Source: Bovifimicola sp050309585 (GTDB lineage: Bacteria > Bacillota > Clostridia > Lachnospirales > Lachnospiraceae). Taken from it: 64,000 bases of DNA. The DNA lies in NCBI GenBank assembly GCA_050309585.1, contig JBNRML010000147.1:16316-80315 (forward strand), given 5' to 3'. Below the pieces are notes generated by a model. That model was not told where the DNA came from and made no database searches. It saw nothing but the letters and a program-made list of their open reading frames with translations. This document shows, in pieces, positions 34,687 through 43,364 of this stretch (its first letter is position 1; each line of letters opens with the position of its first letter). The translations under genes were made by a program, and so were the position numbers.

Positions 34687-34860
34687 GAATTAATTAGTAA
34701 AAATATATTTGGCGGATACGCCACACCGAGAAAACGACAGTTTTCGAGGTTGGCTATGAACAGATACAATTTGTTTATAGGTTATAAATTAATGAAGGAT
34801 TTTGTCTATCTTATATCGGTGAAATTTATGTAAAGATTATGTTAAATCAGATAACACGCC
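34687..34860. repeat. Small hairpins between cheX-like gene and mntR-like gene
   Basis: No gene is seen. The gap holds GGCGGATACGCC and CGAGAAAACGACAGTTTTCG, two short perfect hairpins in series. They may form the terminator region of the cheY pair, but no U-run follows. They resemble in style the hairpin arrays at 29445 and 45707. Confidence 0.45.
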
Positions 34861-35247
34861 CTAATCACATTTTTTTATAAAAGTTTTTTTGATTGCTTCA
34901 AAACTTTCTTCACTCAAATCATGTTCAATACGACATGCATCTGCCATGGCTGTTTCTTTGCTGACACCAATACTGATAAGTAGGTTTGAGAGGATGGTAT
35001 GGCGTTCTAAAACATTTTCAGCGCGTTTTCTTCCCTGTTCAGTCAGGGTTATGTAGCCGTTTTCTGCCATGGTAATGTAATTTTTTTCGCGCAGGTTTTT
35101 CATTGCTATACTAACACTCGGTTTGGTAAAATTCATCTCATTTGCAATGTCAATGGAGCGCACCTGCCCCATTCTGTTTTGAAGTAAAAGTATCGTCTCT
35201 AAATAATCCTCCTGGGATTCATCGGCCTTATGTTTAATATAACTCAT
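34861..35247 (-). CDS. DtxR/MntR-family metal-dependent regulator
   Basis: A 128-residue regulator with an N-terminal winged helix (SQEDYLETILLLQNRMGQVR; SIDIANEMNFTKPSVSIAMK; ITLTEQGRKRAENVLERH) and a dimerisation/metal domain (ADACRIEHDLSEESFEAIKK). It lacks the C-terminal SH3-like domain, as in MntR-type proteins. Manganese or iron would be the usual effector. It is divergent from trpD with promoters back to back. No metal transporter is adjacent, so targets lie elsewhere. Confidence 0.9.
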   Translation of the reverse strand: MSYIKHKADESQEDYLETILLLQNRMGQVRSIDIANEMNFTKPSVSIAMKNLREKNYITMAENGYITLTEQGRKRAENVLERHTILSNLLISIGVSKETAMADACRIEHDLSEESFEAIKKTFIKKCD

Positions 35248-35283
35248 TGTAATCCTCTTTTCACACTAATTCTAATTTCTTAA

Positions 35284-35312
35284 ATCATATCATTTTTGAA
35301 ACAAAATGACAA
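35284..35312 (-). promoter_or_regulatory. Promoter of the MntR-like gene
   Basis: TTGTCA (35307-35312) and TATGAT (35284-35289) are 17 bp apart on the minus strand, about 40 bp upstream of the start. Confidence 0.7.
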
Positions 35313-35360
35313 ATAAAAAATGGTTATAAGCTTTACTTATGAAACATTTGCATTTATTCA

Positions 35361-35389
35361 TTAGACAATAGTTTTTATGGATGTATAAT
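35361..35389 (+). promoter_or_regulatory. Promoter of the trp operon
   Basis: A perfect TATAAT (35384-35389) is preceded at 17 bp by TTAGAC (35361-35366). No trp leader peptide, T-box or TRAP-type repeat is visible between it and trpD. Confidence 0.6.
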
Positions 35390-35438
35390 AAGATAAACTT
35401 AATTATAAATATGTTCGGATATGGAGGATTTGGTTATT

Positions 35439-36467
35439 ATGATAAAAGAAGCAATTGTGAAAATAGTAAACAAAGAGGATTTGTCTTATGATGAAGCATA
35501 TGAGGTCATGAATGAAATTATGAGTGGTGAAACCACTTCTACACAAAATGCAGCATTTTTGGCTGCGTTGTCTACCAAAAGTGCCAGAGCAGAAACTACA
35601 GATGAAATAGCCGGTTGTGCCGCTGCCATGAGAGAGCATGCAACAAAGGTTGAAACGGGAATGGAAGTGTTCGAGATTGTTGGAACAGGAGGAGACAATG
35701 CCCAGAGCTTTAATATTTCAACTACATCTGCAATTGTTTCGGCAGCAGGTGGAATGAAAGTGGCTAAGCACGGAAACAGGGCAGCTTCTTCTCTGTGTGG
35801 AACTGCAGACTGCTTAGAGGCACTTGGAGTAAATATCAATCAGAGCCCAAAAAGATGTGTGGAGCTTTTAAATGAAGTGGGAATGTGTTTCTTTTTTGCA
35901 CAGAAATATCATACTTCAATGAAATATGTTGGGGCTATCAGAAAGGAGCTGGGTTTCAGAACAGTGTTTAATATTCTGGGACCTCTCACAAATCCGGGAA
36001 CACCATCAATGCAGCTGCTTGGAGTGTATGATGATTATTTGGTAGAGCCATTGGCACAGGTTCTCGTTAGCCTTGGGATAAAAAAAGGCATGGTTGTGTA
36101 TGGTCAGGACAAGCTCGATGAAATTTCCATGAGTGCACCAACAAAGGTATGTGAAATAAGAGACGGATGGTTTAAATCATTTATTATCACACCTGAGCAA
36201 TTTGGATTTGAGCGCTGTACAAAGGATGACTTAAAGGGTGGAACACCGGAAGAAAATGCAAAGATAGTACTTGAGATTTTGAATGGACAGAAGGGACACA
36301 AACGCAATGCGGTTCTTATGAATGCGGGGGCATCTCTTTATATTGGCGGAAAAGCAGAGAACATGGAAGAGGGAATAAAACTGGCTGCTGAGATTATTGA
36401 TTCAGGAAAAGCCCTTGAAACACTTAATAAAATGATAGAAGTTAGCAATCGTCCGGAGGAAGAATAA
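35439..36467 (+). CDS. trpD: Anthranilate phosphoribosyltransferase
   Basis: Joins anthranilate to PRPP in tryptophan synthesis. From ATG 35439 it has 342 residues, starting MIKEAIVKIVNKEDLSYDEA; the frame extends to ATG 35421, which overlaps the GGAGG itself and is less likely. The PRPP site EIVGTGGDNAQSFNISTTSA, HGNRAASSLCGTADCLEALG and the NILGPLTNPG motif are present. It is the first gene of trpDCFBA; trpE and trpG are absent from the window. The stop overlaps the trpC start (TAATG). Confidence 0.96.
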   Translation: MIKEAIVKIVNKEDLSYDEAYEVMNEIMSGETTSTQNAAFLAALSTKSARAETTDEIAGCAAAMREHATKVETGMEVFEIVGTGGDNAQSFNISTTSAIVSAAGGMKVAKHGNRAASSLCGTADCLEALGVNINQSPKRCVELLNEVGMCFFFAQKYHTSMKYVGAIRKELGFRTVFNILGPLTNPGTPSMQLLGVYDDYLVEPLAQVLVSLGIKKGMVVYGQDKLDEISMSAPTKVCEIRDGWFKSFIITPEQFGFERCTKDDLKGGTPEENAKIVLEILNGQKGHKRNAVLMNAGASLYIGGKAENMEEGIKLAAEIIDSGKALETLNKMIEVSNRPEEE

Positions 36468-37261
36468 TGACAATATTAGACCAGATTGCTGAATATTCGA
36501 GATTTCGGGTGGAGGCAGATAAAAAAAACGTAGGATTGAATGAAATTAAGGAGGCTGCATTACAAATAGCGAATGATGGCAAAAATGATTTTGCATTTGA
36601 GAGGGCATTGAAAAAAGAGGGGCTCAGTTTTATATGTGAGTGTAAAAAGGCGTCACCTTCAAAGGGAATTATTGAGCCTGATTTTAAGTATCTTAAAATT
36701 GCAAAGGATTATGAAATGGCTGGGGCAGACTGCATTTCCGTATTAACAGAGCCAAAGTGGTTTTTGGGTTCGGATGAGTACCTGAGGGAGATTGCAGATA
36801 ATGTGTCGATTCCCTGTTTGCGGAAGGATTTTACTGTGGATGAATATCAGATATATCAGGCAAAGACATTGGGAGCAGCAGCCATTTTGCTGATTTGCTC
36901 TATATTAAATGAGAAACAGATAGCGGAATACCTTGGTTTGTGCGAGACACTGGGAATGTCTGCTTTAGTTGAAGTGCATAATGAAGAAGAGGCAAAAATG
37001 GCTGTAAGGGCAGGTGCCAGAATAATAGGAGTAAACAATCGTAATCTTAAGGATTTTTCTGTGGACACGGAAAACAGCAAAAGGCTTCGTGAGTTAATTC
37101 CTTCTGATATATTATTTGTTTCTGAAAGCGGGGTTAAGACAGCACAGGATATTAAAGCGATTAGAGAATTTGGTGCCGATGCAGTGCTTATAGGGGAAAC
37201 AATGATGAGGGCTTCGGATAAGAAAAAGATGCTAAATGAACTCAGGATGGGAAGTTTATGA
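36467..37261 (+). CDS. trpC: Indole-3-glycerol phosphate synthase
   Basis: A 264-residue TIM barrel closing the indole ring. FICECKKASPSKGII holds the catalytic Lys and substrate residues near 57. LRKDFTVDEYQIYQAKTLGA, the Glu in LVEVHNEEEAKMA, NNRNLKDFSVD and LIGETMMRA are in family order. It overlaps trpD by one base and trpF by 4 bp, showing tight translational coupling. Confidence 0.97.
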   Translation: MTILDQIAEYSRFRVEADKKNVGLNEIKEAALQIANDGKNDFAFERALKKEGLSFICECKKASPSKGIIEPDFKYLKIAKDYEMAGADCISVLTEPKWFLGSDEYLREIADNVSIPCLRKDFTVDEYQIYQAKTLGAAAILLICSILNEKQIAEYLGLCETLGMSALVEVHNEEEAKMAVRAGARIIGVNNRNLKDFSVDTENSKRLRELIPSDILFVSESGVKTAQDIKAIREFGADAVLIGETMMRASDKKKMLNELRMGSL

Positions 37262-37869
37262 CAAAAATTAAGTTATGTGGAATTTCAAGAATGTGTGATA
37301 TTGATATCATCAATCAATTGAAGCCTGATTATATAGGTTTTGTGTTTGCAAAAAAAAGCAAACGTTATGTTTCTTATGAAACTGCGGATATGCTCAGGCA
37401 AAATCTGGCTCCGGATATTAAGGTTGTGGGTGTTTTTGTTAATGAATCAGAAAAACAGGTTGCAACATTACTTAATAAAGGTATAATTGATATTGCTCAG
37501 CTTCATGGAGACGAAGATGAAAATTATATGAGCAGATTACGGGAAATAAGTGATAAGCCGGTAATTAAGGCATTTTGTGTCAGCAGTAAAGATGACATTA
37601 CAGGTATTGAAAAGAGCAGTGCGGATTATTTGTTATTGGATTCCGGTGCCGGCTCGGGAGAATGTTTTGACTGGGGCATATTAAAAGATATTGAAAGACC
37701 ATTTTTTCTGGCGGGAGGTCTTGATATAACAAATGTCGAAAAGGCAATAAGAGATATCGGACCTTTTGCTGTTGATGTCAGCTCAGGTATTGAAACAAAT
37801 GGGTTGAAGGATGAAAACAAGATGAGAGAGTTTGTGGAAAAGGTTAACCGGTTATCGGCACAATTGTAA
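37258..37869 (+). CDS. trpF: Phosphoribosylanthranilate isomerase
   Basis: A 203-residue barrel performing the Amadori rearrangement between TrpD and TrpC. MTKIKLCGISRMCDI carries the catalytic Cys, VGVFVNESEKQVATLL and QLHGDEDENYM follow, and the C-terminal FAVDVSSGIETNGLKDENKM includes the catalytic Asp. The ATG overlaps the trpC stop by 4 bp. Confidence 0.96.
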   Translation: MTKIKLCGISRMCDIDIINQLKPDYIGFVFAKKSKRYVSYETADMLRQNLAPDIKVVGVFVNESEKQVATLLNKGIIDIAQLHGDEDENYMSRLREISDKPVIKAFCVSSKDDITGIEKSSADYLLLDSGAGSGECFDWGILKDIERPFFLAGGLDITNVEKAIRDIGPFAVDVSSGIETNGLKDENKMREFVEKVNRLSAQL

Positions 37870-37897
37870 TTAGAAAATACGGAAACGAGGATTAATT

Positions 37898-39088
37898 ATG
37901 ACAAATCAAAAAGGAAGATTTGGTATTCATGGTGGCCAGTATATTCCTGAGACATTAATGAATGCGGTAATAGAGCTTGAAGAAGCATATAATCATTATA
38001 AAAATGATCCTGAATTTAACAGAGAGCTTTCGGAGCTCTTTAATGAATATGCAGGCAGACCATCAAGGCTGTATTATGCAGAAAAGATGACAAAGGATCT
38101 TGGTGGAGCGAAGATTTATTTAAAGAGAGAGGACCTAAATCATACAGGGGCTCACAAGATTAATAATGTATTAGGGCAGGCATTACTTGCAAAAAAAATG
38201 GGAAAAAACCGTCTTATTGCAGAGACAGGTGCAGGACAGCACGGTGTTGCCACTGCCACGGCGGCAGCCCTTATGGGGATGGAATGTGTTGTATTCATGG
38301 GAGAGGAGGATACTAAGCGTCAGGCACTTAATGTTTACCGTATGCGTCTTTTGGGGGCAGAGGTAATTCCGGTAAAGTCTGGAACAGCAACATTAAAGGA
38401 TGCAGTATCAGAAGCCATGAGAGAGTGGACTTCACGAATTTCAGACACTCATTACTGTCTTGGTTCGGTTATGGGACCACATCCATTTCCTACAATAGTC
38501 AGGGATTTTCAGGCGGTTATTTCTAAAGAAATAAAAGAGCAGATGTTAGAAAAAGAACACAGACTTCCGGATGCAGTCATTGCCTGTGTAGGCGGGGGTT
38601 CCAATGCAATTGGAAGCTTTTACAATTTTATTGAGGATAAAGAAGTAGAGCTGATTGGCTGCGAGGCAGCAGGAAGAGGTATTGATACATTTGAAACTGC
38701 AGCAACTGTAAACACAGGAAGCGTTGGAATCTTCCACGGAATGAAATCATATTTCTGTCAGGATAAATATGGTCAGATTGCACCTGTTTATTCTATCTCA
38801 GCAGGACTTGATTATCCGGGAGTTGGACCGGAACATGCTTATTTACATGATATTGGAAGAGCAAAATATGTACCTGTAACAGACGATGAAGCGGTAAATG
38901 CTTTTGAATATCTGGCAAAGACAGAGGGAATCATTCCGGCCATTGAATCAGCCCATGCCATTGCGTATGCCATGAAATTGGCGCAGACAATGGACAAGGA
39001 TAAAATTATTGTGGTGACTGTTTCAGGTCGAGGAGATAAGGATTGCGCAGCCATTGCACGATACAGAGGGGAGGATATCTATGAGTAG
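37898..39088 (+). CDS. trpB: Tryptophan synthase beta chain
   Basis: Condenses indole with serine. It is 396 residues with the PLP lysine in HTGAHKINNVLGQALLAKKM (Lys87), the catalytic Glu in ETGAGQHGVATATAAA, the GGGSNAIGSFYNF phosphate loop and the C-terminal SGRGDKDC. GGAAACGAGGATTAATT precedes the ATG, a variant of the recurrent ribosome motif. It is the TrpB1 type that partners TrpA, which overlaps its end by 8 bp. Confidence 0.98.
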   Translation: MTNQKGRFGIHGGQYIPETLMNAVIELEEAYNHYKNDPEFNRELSELFNEYAGRPSRLYYAEKMTKDLGGAKIYLKREDLNHTGAHKINNVLGQALLAKKMGKNRLIAETGAGQHGVATATAAALMGMECVVFMGEEDTKRQALNVYRMRLLGAEVIPVKSGTATLKDAVSEAMREWTSRISDTHYCLGSVMGPHPFPTIVRDFQAVISKEIKEQMLEKEHRLPDAVIACVGGGSNAIGSFYNFIEDKEVELIGCEAAGRGIDTFETAATVNTGSVGIFHGMKSYFCQDKYGQIAPVYSISAGLDYPGVGPEHAYLHDIGRAKYVPVTDDEAVNAFEYLAKTEGIIPAIESAHAIAYAMKLAQTMDKDKIIVVTVSGRGDKDCAAIARYRGEDIYE

Positions 39089-39848
39089 AATAAAAAAGGC
39101 CTTTGAAAATGGCAAGGCATTTATACCTTTTATTACATGTGGAGACCCTGATTTAGAGACCACGGAAAAAGTGGTGAAGGCTGCGGTGGAAAATGGAGCA
39201 GATTTAATTGAACTTGGAATTCCATTTTCGGATCCTACAGCAGAAGGTCCTGTGATTCAGGGGGCAAACATAAGAGCCTTAAGCGACGGTGTCACAACAG
39301 ATGATGTGTTTGATTTAGTGAGAAAACTTCGAAAAGATGTCACAGTTCCAATGGTATTTATGACTTATGCAAATGTGGTATTTTCATATGGAGCGGAGAA
39401 ATTTATTCAAGGCTGCAATGAAATTGGAATTGACGGACTGATTTTACCGGATTTGCCATATGAAGAAAAAGATGAGTTTCTTCCATTGTGCAGGAAGTTT
39501 GATGTTGACTTGATTTCTTTGATTGCACCGACATCGGAAAATCGAATTGCAATGATTGCAAAAGAGGCAGAGGGCTTTATTTACCTTGTATCAAGTCTTG
39601 GTGTCACAGGAACGAGAAGTGAGATTAAAACGGATCTTGCATCTATTGTTAGCGTGATTAGGGAGAATACGGACATTCCTTGTGCCATTGGATTTGGAAT
39701 ATCAACTCCAGAGCAGGCAAAAAAAATGTCTGAAATATCAGATGGCGCAATTGTCGGTTCTGCCATCATAAAAATCATCGAAAAATATGGCAAGGAATCG
39801 CCAAAGTATGTGGGAGAATATGTAAAATCAATGAAGGATGTATTATAA
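39081..39848 (+). CDS. trpA: Tryptophan synthase alpha chain
   Basis: Cleaves indole-glycerol phosphate and channels indole to TrpB. It has 255 residues from ATG 39081, after GGGGAGG; an in-frame ATG at 39054 inside trpB is rejected. FIPFITCGDPDLETTEKVV, the catalytic Glu in LIELGIPFSDPTAEGPVIQ, the Asp in GLILPDLPYEE and the phosphate site VGSAIIKIIEKYG are present. It ends the trp operon. Confidence 0.97.
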   Translation: MSRIKKAFENGKAFIPFITCGDPDLETTEKVVKAAVENGADLIELGIPFSDPTAEGPVIQGANIRALSDGVTTDDVFDLVRKLRKDVTVPMVFMTYANVVFSYGAEKFIQGCNEIGIDGLILPDLPYEEKDEFLPLCRKFDVDLISLIAPTSENRIAMIAKEAEGFIYLVSSLGVTGTRSEIKTDLASIVSVIRENTDIPCAIGFGISTPEQAKKMSEISDGAIVGSAIIKIIEKYGKESPKYVGEYVKSMKDVL

Positions 39849-39943
39849 TATAGAATTATGTGAAGAATATATGTTTATAGGGATGGCATAGTATTTCAAA
39901 GGATTGAAATTTGGGATATTGTGCCATTTAGTTTCGAAAGATT

Positions 39944-39989
39944 GACGCGTGTTTTCGCAAATAAATTTGCTCCGACATGGAGGATTAGT
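39944..39989 (+). repeat. Dispersed palindromic/Shine-Dalgarno repeat before nhaC
   Basis: GACGCGTGTTTTC, the palindrome GCAAATAAATTTGC and TCCGACATGGAGGATTAGT run directly into the ATG. A near-identical copy lies at 45809-45854. Upstream at about 39877-39930 is a larger imperfect hairpin (ATGGCA.../...TGCCAT). Confidence 0.85.
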
Positions 39990-41306
39990 ATGAAAAAAAG
40001 AAATGCAAAAGCATTACTTCCGATTTATGTGTTTGTTGTTTTGTATCTGGGATTGGGAGTAATTTTTGAATATGGATTAAAAATTGAAATGGGCTTTTAT
40101 AAGGTACCGGTAGTGGTGATTTTTCTTGTGGCACTATTTGTTGCCTGTCTGCAAAACAGAAGTATTAAATTGAACGACAAGCTTGAGATTATGGGAAAAG
40201 GAATTAGCGATCCGAACATTATAACAATGATTATTATTTTTATGATGGCTGGAATTTTTGTGGGAGTAGTTGGAAGAAGCTCGGCAAATAGTGTTGCGTA
40301 TTTTATTTTATCATTTATTCCACCCCGGTTTGCTGTGGTGGCTCTTTTTGTTGTAAGCTGCTTTGTATCCCTTGCAATGGGAACCTCTGTTGGAACAATT
40401 ACACTTATTGTGCCGATTGGAATAGCGGTGTCAAAGGTCTCGGGTTTTGAAATGCCACTTTGTATTGCCTCAGTAATGGGTGGTGCAATGTTTGGTGATA
40501 ATCTTTCATTTATTTCTGATACTACAATTGCGGCCTGTAATGGACAGGGGTGTAAAATGAAGGATAAATTCAGAGAAAACTTTTTTATTGCATTGCCTGC
40601 GGCGGTTGTCAGTCTCGTGATTATTTTTATTTTATCGGTAAACAGCTATAATGGCGGATTTGTTAATGAAAAATATGATTTGATACAGATTATTCCGTAC
40701 GTGTTAGTATTTTTTGGTGGAATAGCAGGTTTAAATGTTTTTGTTGTATTATTTACAGGAATAGTCAGTGGTTCTATAATAATGTTAGCAACAGGCATCA
40801 TACATCCAACTGAACTACTTGAAAATATGGGAGATGGTGCAGCAGGAATGTATGAAACCAGTATGGTTGCAATTCTTGTGGCTGCAATATGTGCTTTGAT
40901 TAAAGAATACGGTGGATTTGCAGCTCTTTTGCACTGGATTAAAACTATTTTTAAAGGGAAAAAAGGCGGACTTCTGGGAATGGGTCTTTTGGTTGGACTT
41001 ATGGACATTGCCACGGCAAACAATACAGTTGCAATTGTAATGGCAAATCCGATTGCAAAGGAAATGTCAAAGGACTATGGAATCAGCAATAAAAAAGCAG
41101 CATCTATTCTGGATACATTTTCCTGTATTTTTCAGGGAATAATTCCTTACGGTGCACAAATGCTTGTGGCTATTTCGGCAGCAGCAAATTTAGGAGAAAA
41201 AGTCAGTGCTTTTGATATTTTGCCGGTATTGTTTTATCCGTATATGTTATTAATCAGCTCGTTGATTTTTATATTTGTCATTAATGCAGAAAGGAGTAAG
41301 ATATAA
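39990..41306 (+). CDS. NhaC-family Na+/H+ antiporter
   Basis: A 438-residue protein of about 11-12 membrane segments. The start ATG 39990 is preceded by GGAGGATTAGT; the frame extends upstream only through the repeat. NhaC-type landmarks are FVSLAMGTSVGTITLIVPIG, MGGAMFGDNLSFISDTTIAA with the acidic cation site, and LGMGLLVGLMDIATANNTVA with FSCIFQGIIPYGAQML. Sodium/proton exchange is most likely, although some members exchange organic acids. It follows the trp operon but has its own leader. Confidence 0.88.
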   Translation: MKKRNAKALLPIYVFVVLYLGLGVIFEYGLKIEMGFYKVPVVVIFLVALFVACLQNRSIKLNDKLEIMGKGISDPNIITMIIIFMMAGIFVGVVGRSSANSVAYFILSFIPPRFAVVALFVVSCFVSLAMGTSVGTITLIVPIGIAVSKVSGFEMPLCIASVMGGAMFGDNLSFISDTTIAACNGQGCKMKDKFRENFFIALPAAVVSLVIIFILSVNSYNGGFVNEKYDLIQIIPYVLVFFGGIAGLNVFVVLFTGIVSGSIIMLATGIIHPTELLENMGDGAAGMYETSMVAILVAAICALIKEYGGFAALLHWIKTIFKGKKGGLLGMGLLVGLMDIATANNTVAIVMANPIAKEMSKDYGISNKKAASILDTFSCIFQGIIPYGAQMLVAISAAANLGEKVSAFDILPVLFYPYMLLISSLIFIFVINAERSKI

Positions 41307-41311
41307 AAAAA

Positions 41312-41848
41312 ATGCAGGTTAACGGAAAAGAATTTGAAATTAAGAAATTGTTAGGTAAAGGAAAGGGCGGATATTCATATTTAGCAACTGATGGTGAAAA
41401 CGAGTATGTTTTGAAGCAGATTCATCATGAACCTTGTGACTATTATCAGTTTGGAGACAAGATACAATCAGAGATTAACGATTACAAAAAGCTTTCTGAA
41501 ATTGGAATAAGAATTCCCAAAATGCTTGATGTGGATGTGGAAAATGAGCGGATTTTAAAAGAATATGTAAATGGTGATACAATATTTGATTTAGTAAAAA
41601 GAGGTGAGGATGTCAGCAGATACGTTGAACAGCTAAATGATATGTGCAAAATTTTGTATGCTGCAAATACAAATATTGATTATTTTCCGACAAATTTTGT
41701 GGTACAGGATGATTTGATATATTACATAGATTTTGAATGTAATACATATATGCAAGAGTGGAATTTTGAAAATTGGGGAATAAAGTACTGGTCACAAACA
41801 CCAGAATTTTTACAGTATGTTGATGAACACAGTGGAGGTGAAAACTGA
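41312..41848 (+). CDS. Small protein-kinase-fold protein
   Basis: A 178-residue protein with the minimal features of a kinase fold: a glycine-rich loop LLGKGKGGYSYLATD, the nucleotide lysine in YVLKQIHHE, a hinge-like EYVNGDTIFDLVK, a catalytic-loop-like NIDYFPTNFVVQD and an IDFECN in the DFG position. The size and the D-x-x-P-x-N arrangement recall Bud32/RIO or aminoglycoside-kinase folds. The substrate is unknown. It starts 6 bp after nhaC and has a distant ribosome site (AGGAG inside nhaC), so coupling is likely. Roles in small-molecule or protein phosphorylation are both open. Confidence 0.72.
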   Translation: MQVNGKEFEIKKLLGKGKGGYSYLATDGENEYVLKQIHHEPCDYYQFGDKIQSEINDYKKLSEIGIRIPKMLDVDVENERILKEYVNGDTIFDLVKRGEDVSRYVEQLNDMCKILYAANTNIDYFPTNFVVQDDLIYYIDFECNTYMQEWNFENWGIKYWSQTPEFLQYVDEHSGGEN

Positions 41849-41908
41849 GGAAATATCTGCCAAAATGAAAAAAGCAGAAATTAATTTATGAGAATGGAGG
41901 CATAACAT

Positions 41909-42322
41909 ATGTGGTTTATTTTTGCTTTATTATCAGCAATATTTGCTGCTCTGACTTCCATACTTGCCAAGGTGGGAATAGAAGGAGTCAATTCTAATCT
42001 TGCCACCGCAATTCGTACAGTCGTTGTAGTGGTAATGTCATGGGGAATGGTGTTTCTGACAGGTGCGCAAAGCGGTCTGTCTGAAATAGGGAAGAAGAGC
42101 TTTATATTTCTTATTTTATCTGGACTTGCAACAGGTGCTTCATGGTTATGCTACTATAAGGCATTACAGATTGGTGAGGCATCAAAGGTGGTGCCCGTAG
42201 ATAAATTAAGTGTTGTAATTACTCTCATACTTGCCTTTGTTTTTTTACATGAACAGTTCACAACAAAATCATTTATAGGATGTGTTTTGATTGGTGCAGG
42301 CACGTTGATTATGGTTTTATAG
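41909..42322 (+). CDS. Half-size EamA-family (DMT) transporter
   Basis: A 137-residue protein with one EamA unit and about five hydrophobic segments (WFIFALLSAIFAALTSILAK; AIRTVVVVVMSWGMVFLTGA; FIFLILSGLATGASWLCYYK; SVVITLILAFVFLHEQF; FIGCVLIGAGTLIMVL). It ends in the typical family C terminus. Full DMT exporters have two units; single-unit members work as dimers. AATGGAGGC precedes the ATG. The substrate is unknown. Confidence 0.88.
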   Translation: MWFIFALLSAIFAALTSILAKVGIEGVNSNLATAIRTVVVVVMSWGMVFLTGAQSGLSEIGKKSFIFLILSGLATGASWLCYYKALQIGEASKVVPVDKLSVVITLILAFVFLHEQFTTKSFIGCVLIGAGTLIMVL

Positions 42323-42565
42323 AGAGCGAAGTTTTATTAGGATTATTTTTGAGAGTGCTTTTTTAAAAATGAATATATGAAGATTATTTTTTACAATGCA
42401 TAATGTAAGGAGAGTGGCGCAGAGTGGCAGAAATATAAGGATTTGATTTAAGATAATGGTGAAATGAGTTGAGATAAATATCCTCAAAAAAATAAGTTGC
42501 ATTATATGAATCAATATATTAACATGGTATAGTGTATTTGTATCAAAATAAAAGAGGAGACACTA

Positions 42566-43186
42566 ATGAAAAAGGTGACGCCCCAGAAAAGTGAATCAAG
42601 CCTGGAGAGGGAAGTGATTCTTGATGCATTGTGTGAGTTGGGAGACGGAACCCTGTGTAACATTGAGATGCAGAAATCAAATTCCAATGACGACATTAAA
42701 AGAGTAAGATTTCATGCCTCAATACTTACCGTTAACCACACACCGAAAAACACAAAATTCAGTGACATTCCGAACATCAAGATTCTGTACATAACGGAAT
42801 ATGATGCGCTGGGAAATGGTCAGGCCGTAACCCATATATCAAGATGCCAGATGACAGCTGATATGTACAGGCCGATTAATGATGGGGAAGACATAGTATT
42901 TGCAAATGCCAGGAGTGATGAGGAAAACAAATACACTCATTTATTAAAGTTGTTTTTGCAAAAAGAAAGCTTTGATGATAAAATGTACCCAGAATTAAGT
43001 AAAACCATAAAATATTACAAGGATTCTGAGGAAGGACGTGAGATTATGTGTGAAATCGTTGAAGAATACGCAAAAGAGATATATGCCGATGAACTTGCAA
43101 AAAAAGACGCTGAACTCAAAGCGGTAAAGGCAGAGAAAGATGCTGAGATTGCAGAACTGAGAAAGTTACTTAACGAGAAAAAATAA
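42566..43186 (+). CDS. Rpn/PD-(D/E)XK nuclease-family protein, N-terminally shortened
   Basis: A 206-residue member of the transposase-like PD-(D/E)XK family. The core EREVILDALCELGDG then CNIEMQKSNSNDDIKRVRFH gives the Asp and the E-x-Q of the nuclease site, followed by the usual ILYITEYDALGNG region and a charged C-terminal coiled coil. Full members have another 50-80 residues in front, with the first helix of the fold; here only MKKVTPQKSESSL precedes the core. No open remnant of that part lies upstream in the 243-bp gap. It has AGAGGAG before the ATG and its own terminator. Activity is uncertain. Confidence 0.8.
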   Translation: MKKVTPQKSESSLEREVILDALCELGDGTLCNIEMQKSNSNDDIKRVRFHASILTVNHTPKNTKFSDIPNIKILYITEYDALGNGQAVTHISRCQMTADMYRPINDGEDIVFANARSDEENKYTHLLKLFLQKESFDDKMYPELSKTIKYYKDSEEGREIMCEIVEEYAKEIYADELAKKDAELKAVKAEKDAEIAELRKLLNEKK

Positions 43187-43197
43187 CAGTAATAGCG

Positions 43198-43232
43198 ACG
43201 GGTGGACGTAATGTCTGCCCGTTATTTTTTTC
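43198..43232 (+). terminator. Terminator behind the Rpn-like gene
   Basis: ACGGGTGGAC and GTCTGCCCGT pair around GTAAT, followed by TATTTTTTT. Confidence 0.85.
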
Positions 43233-43264
43233 CACCGGGCGGGAAAATATTGGTATGAAAAAGT

Positions 43265-43293
43265 TTGAATATTGATGGGAAATCAGTTATAAT
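43265..43293 (+). promoter_or_regulatory. Promoter of the 781-residue orphan gene
   Basis: TTGAAT (43265-43270) and TATAAT (43288-43293) are spaced by 17 bp, about 70 bp upstream of the start. Confidence 0.7.
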
Positions 43294-43364
43294 AATGGGA
43301 AAGACGCAATTTGCAAGTTCTTTTTTAATTTTATATTTTATATTGGCGGGAAATGAGGATTGTA

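Noticed and set aside
42323..42565. N-terminal remainder of the Rpn-like nuclease
   Set aside because: The 243-bp gap was read in the plus frames and shows frequent stops and no sequence like the expected first helices; nothing else was seen in it.
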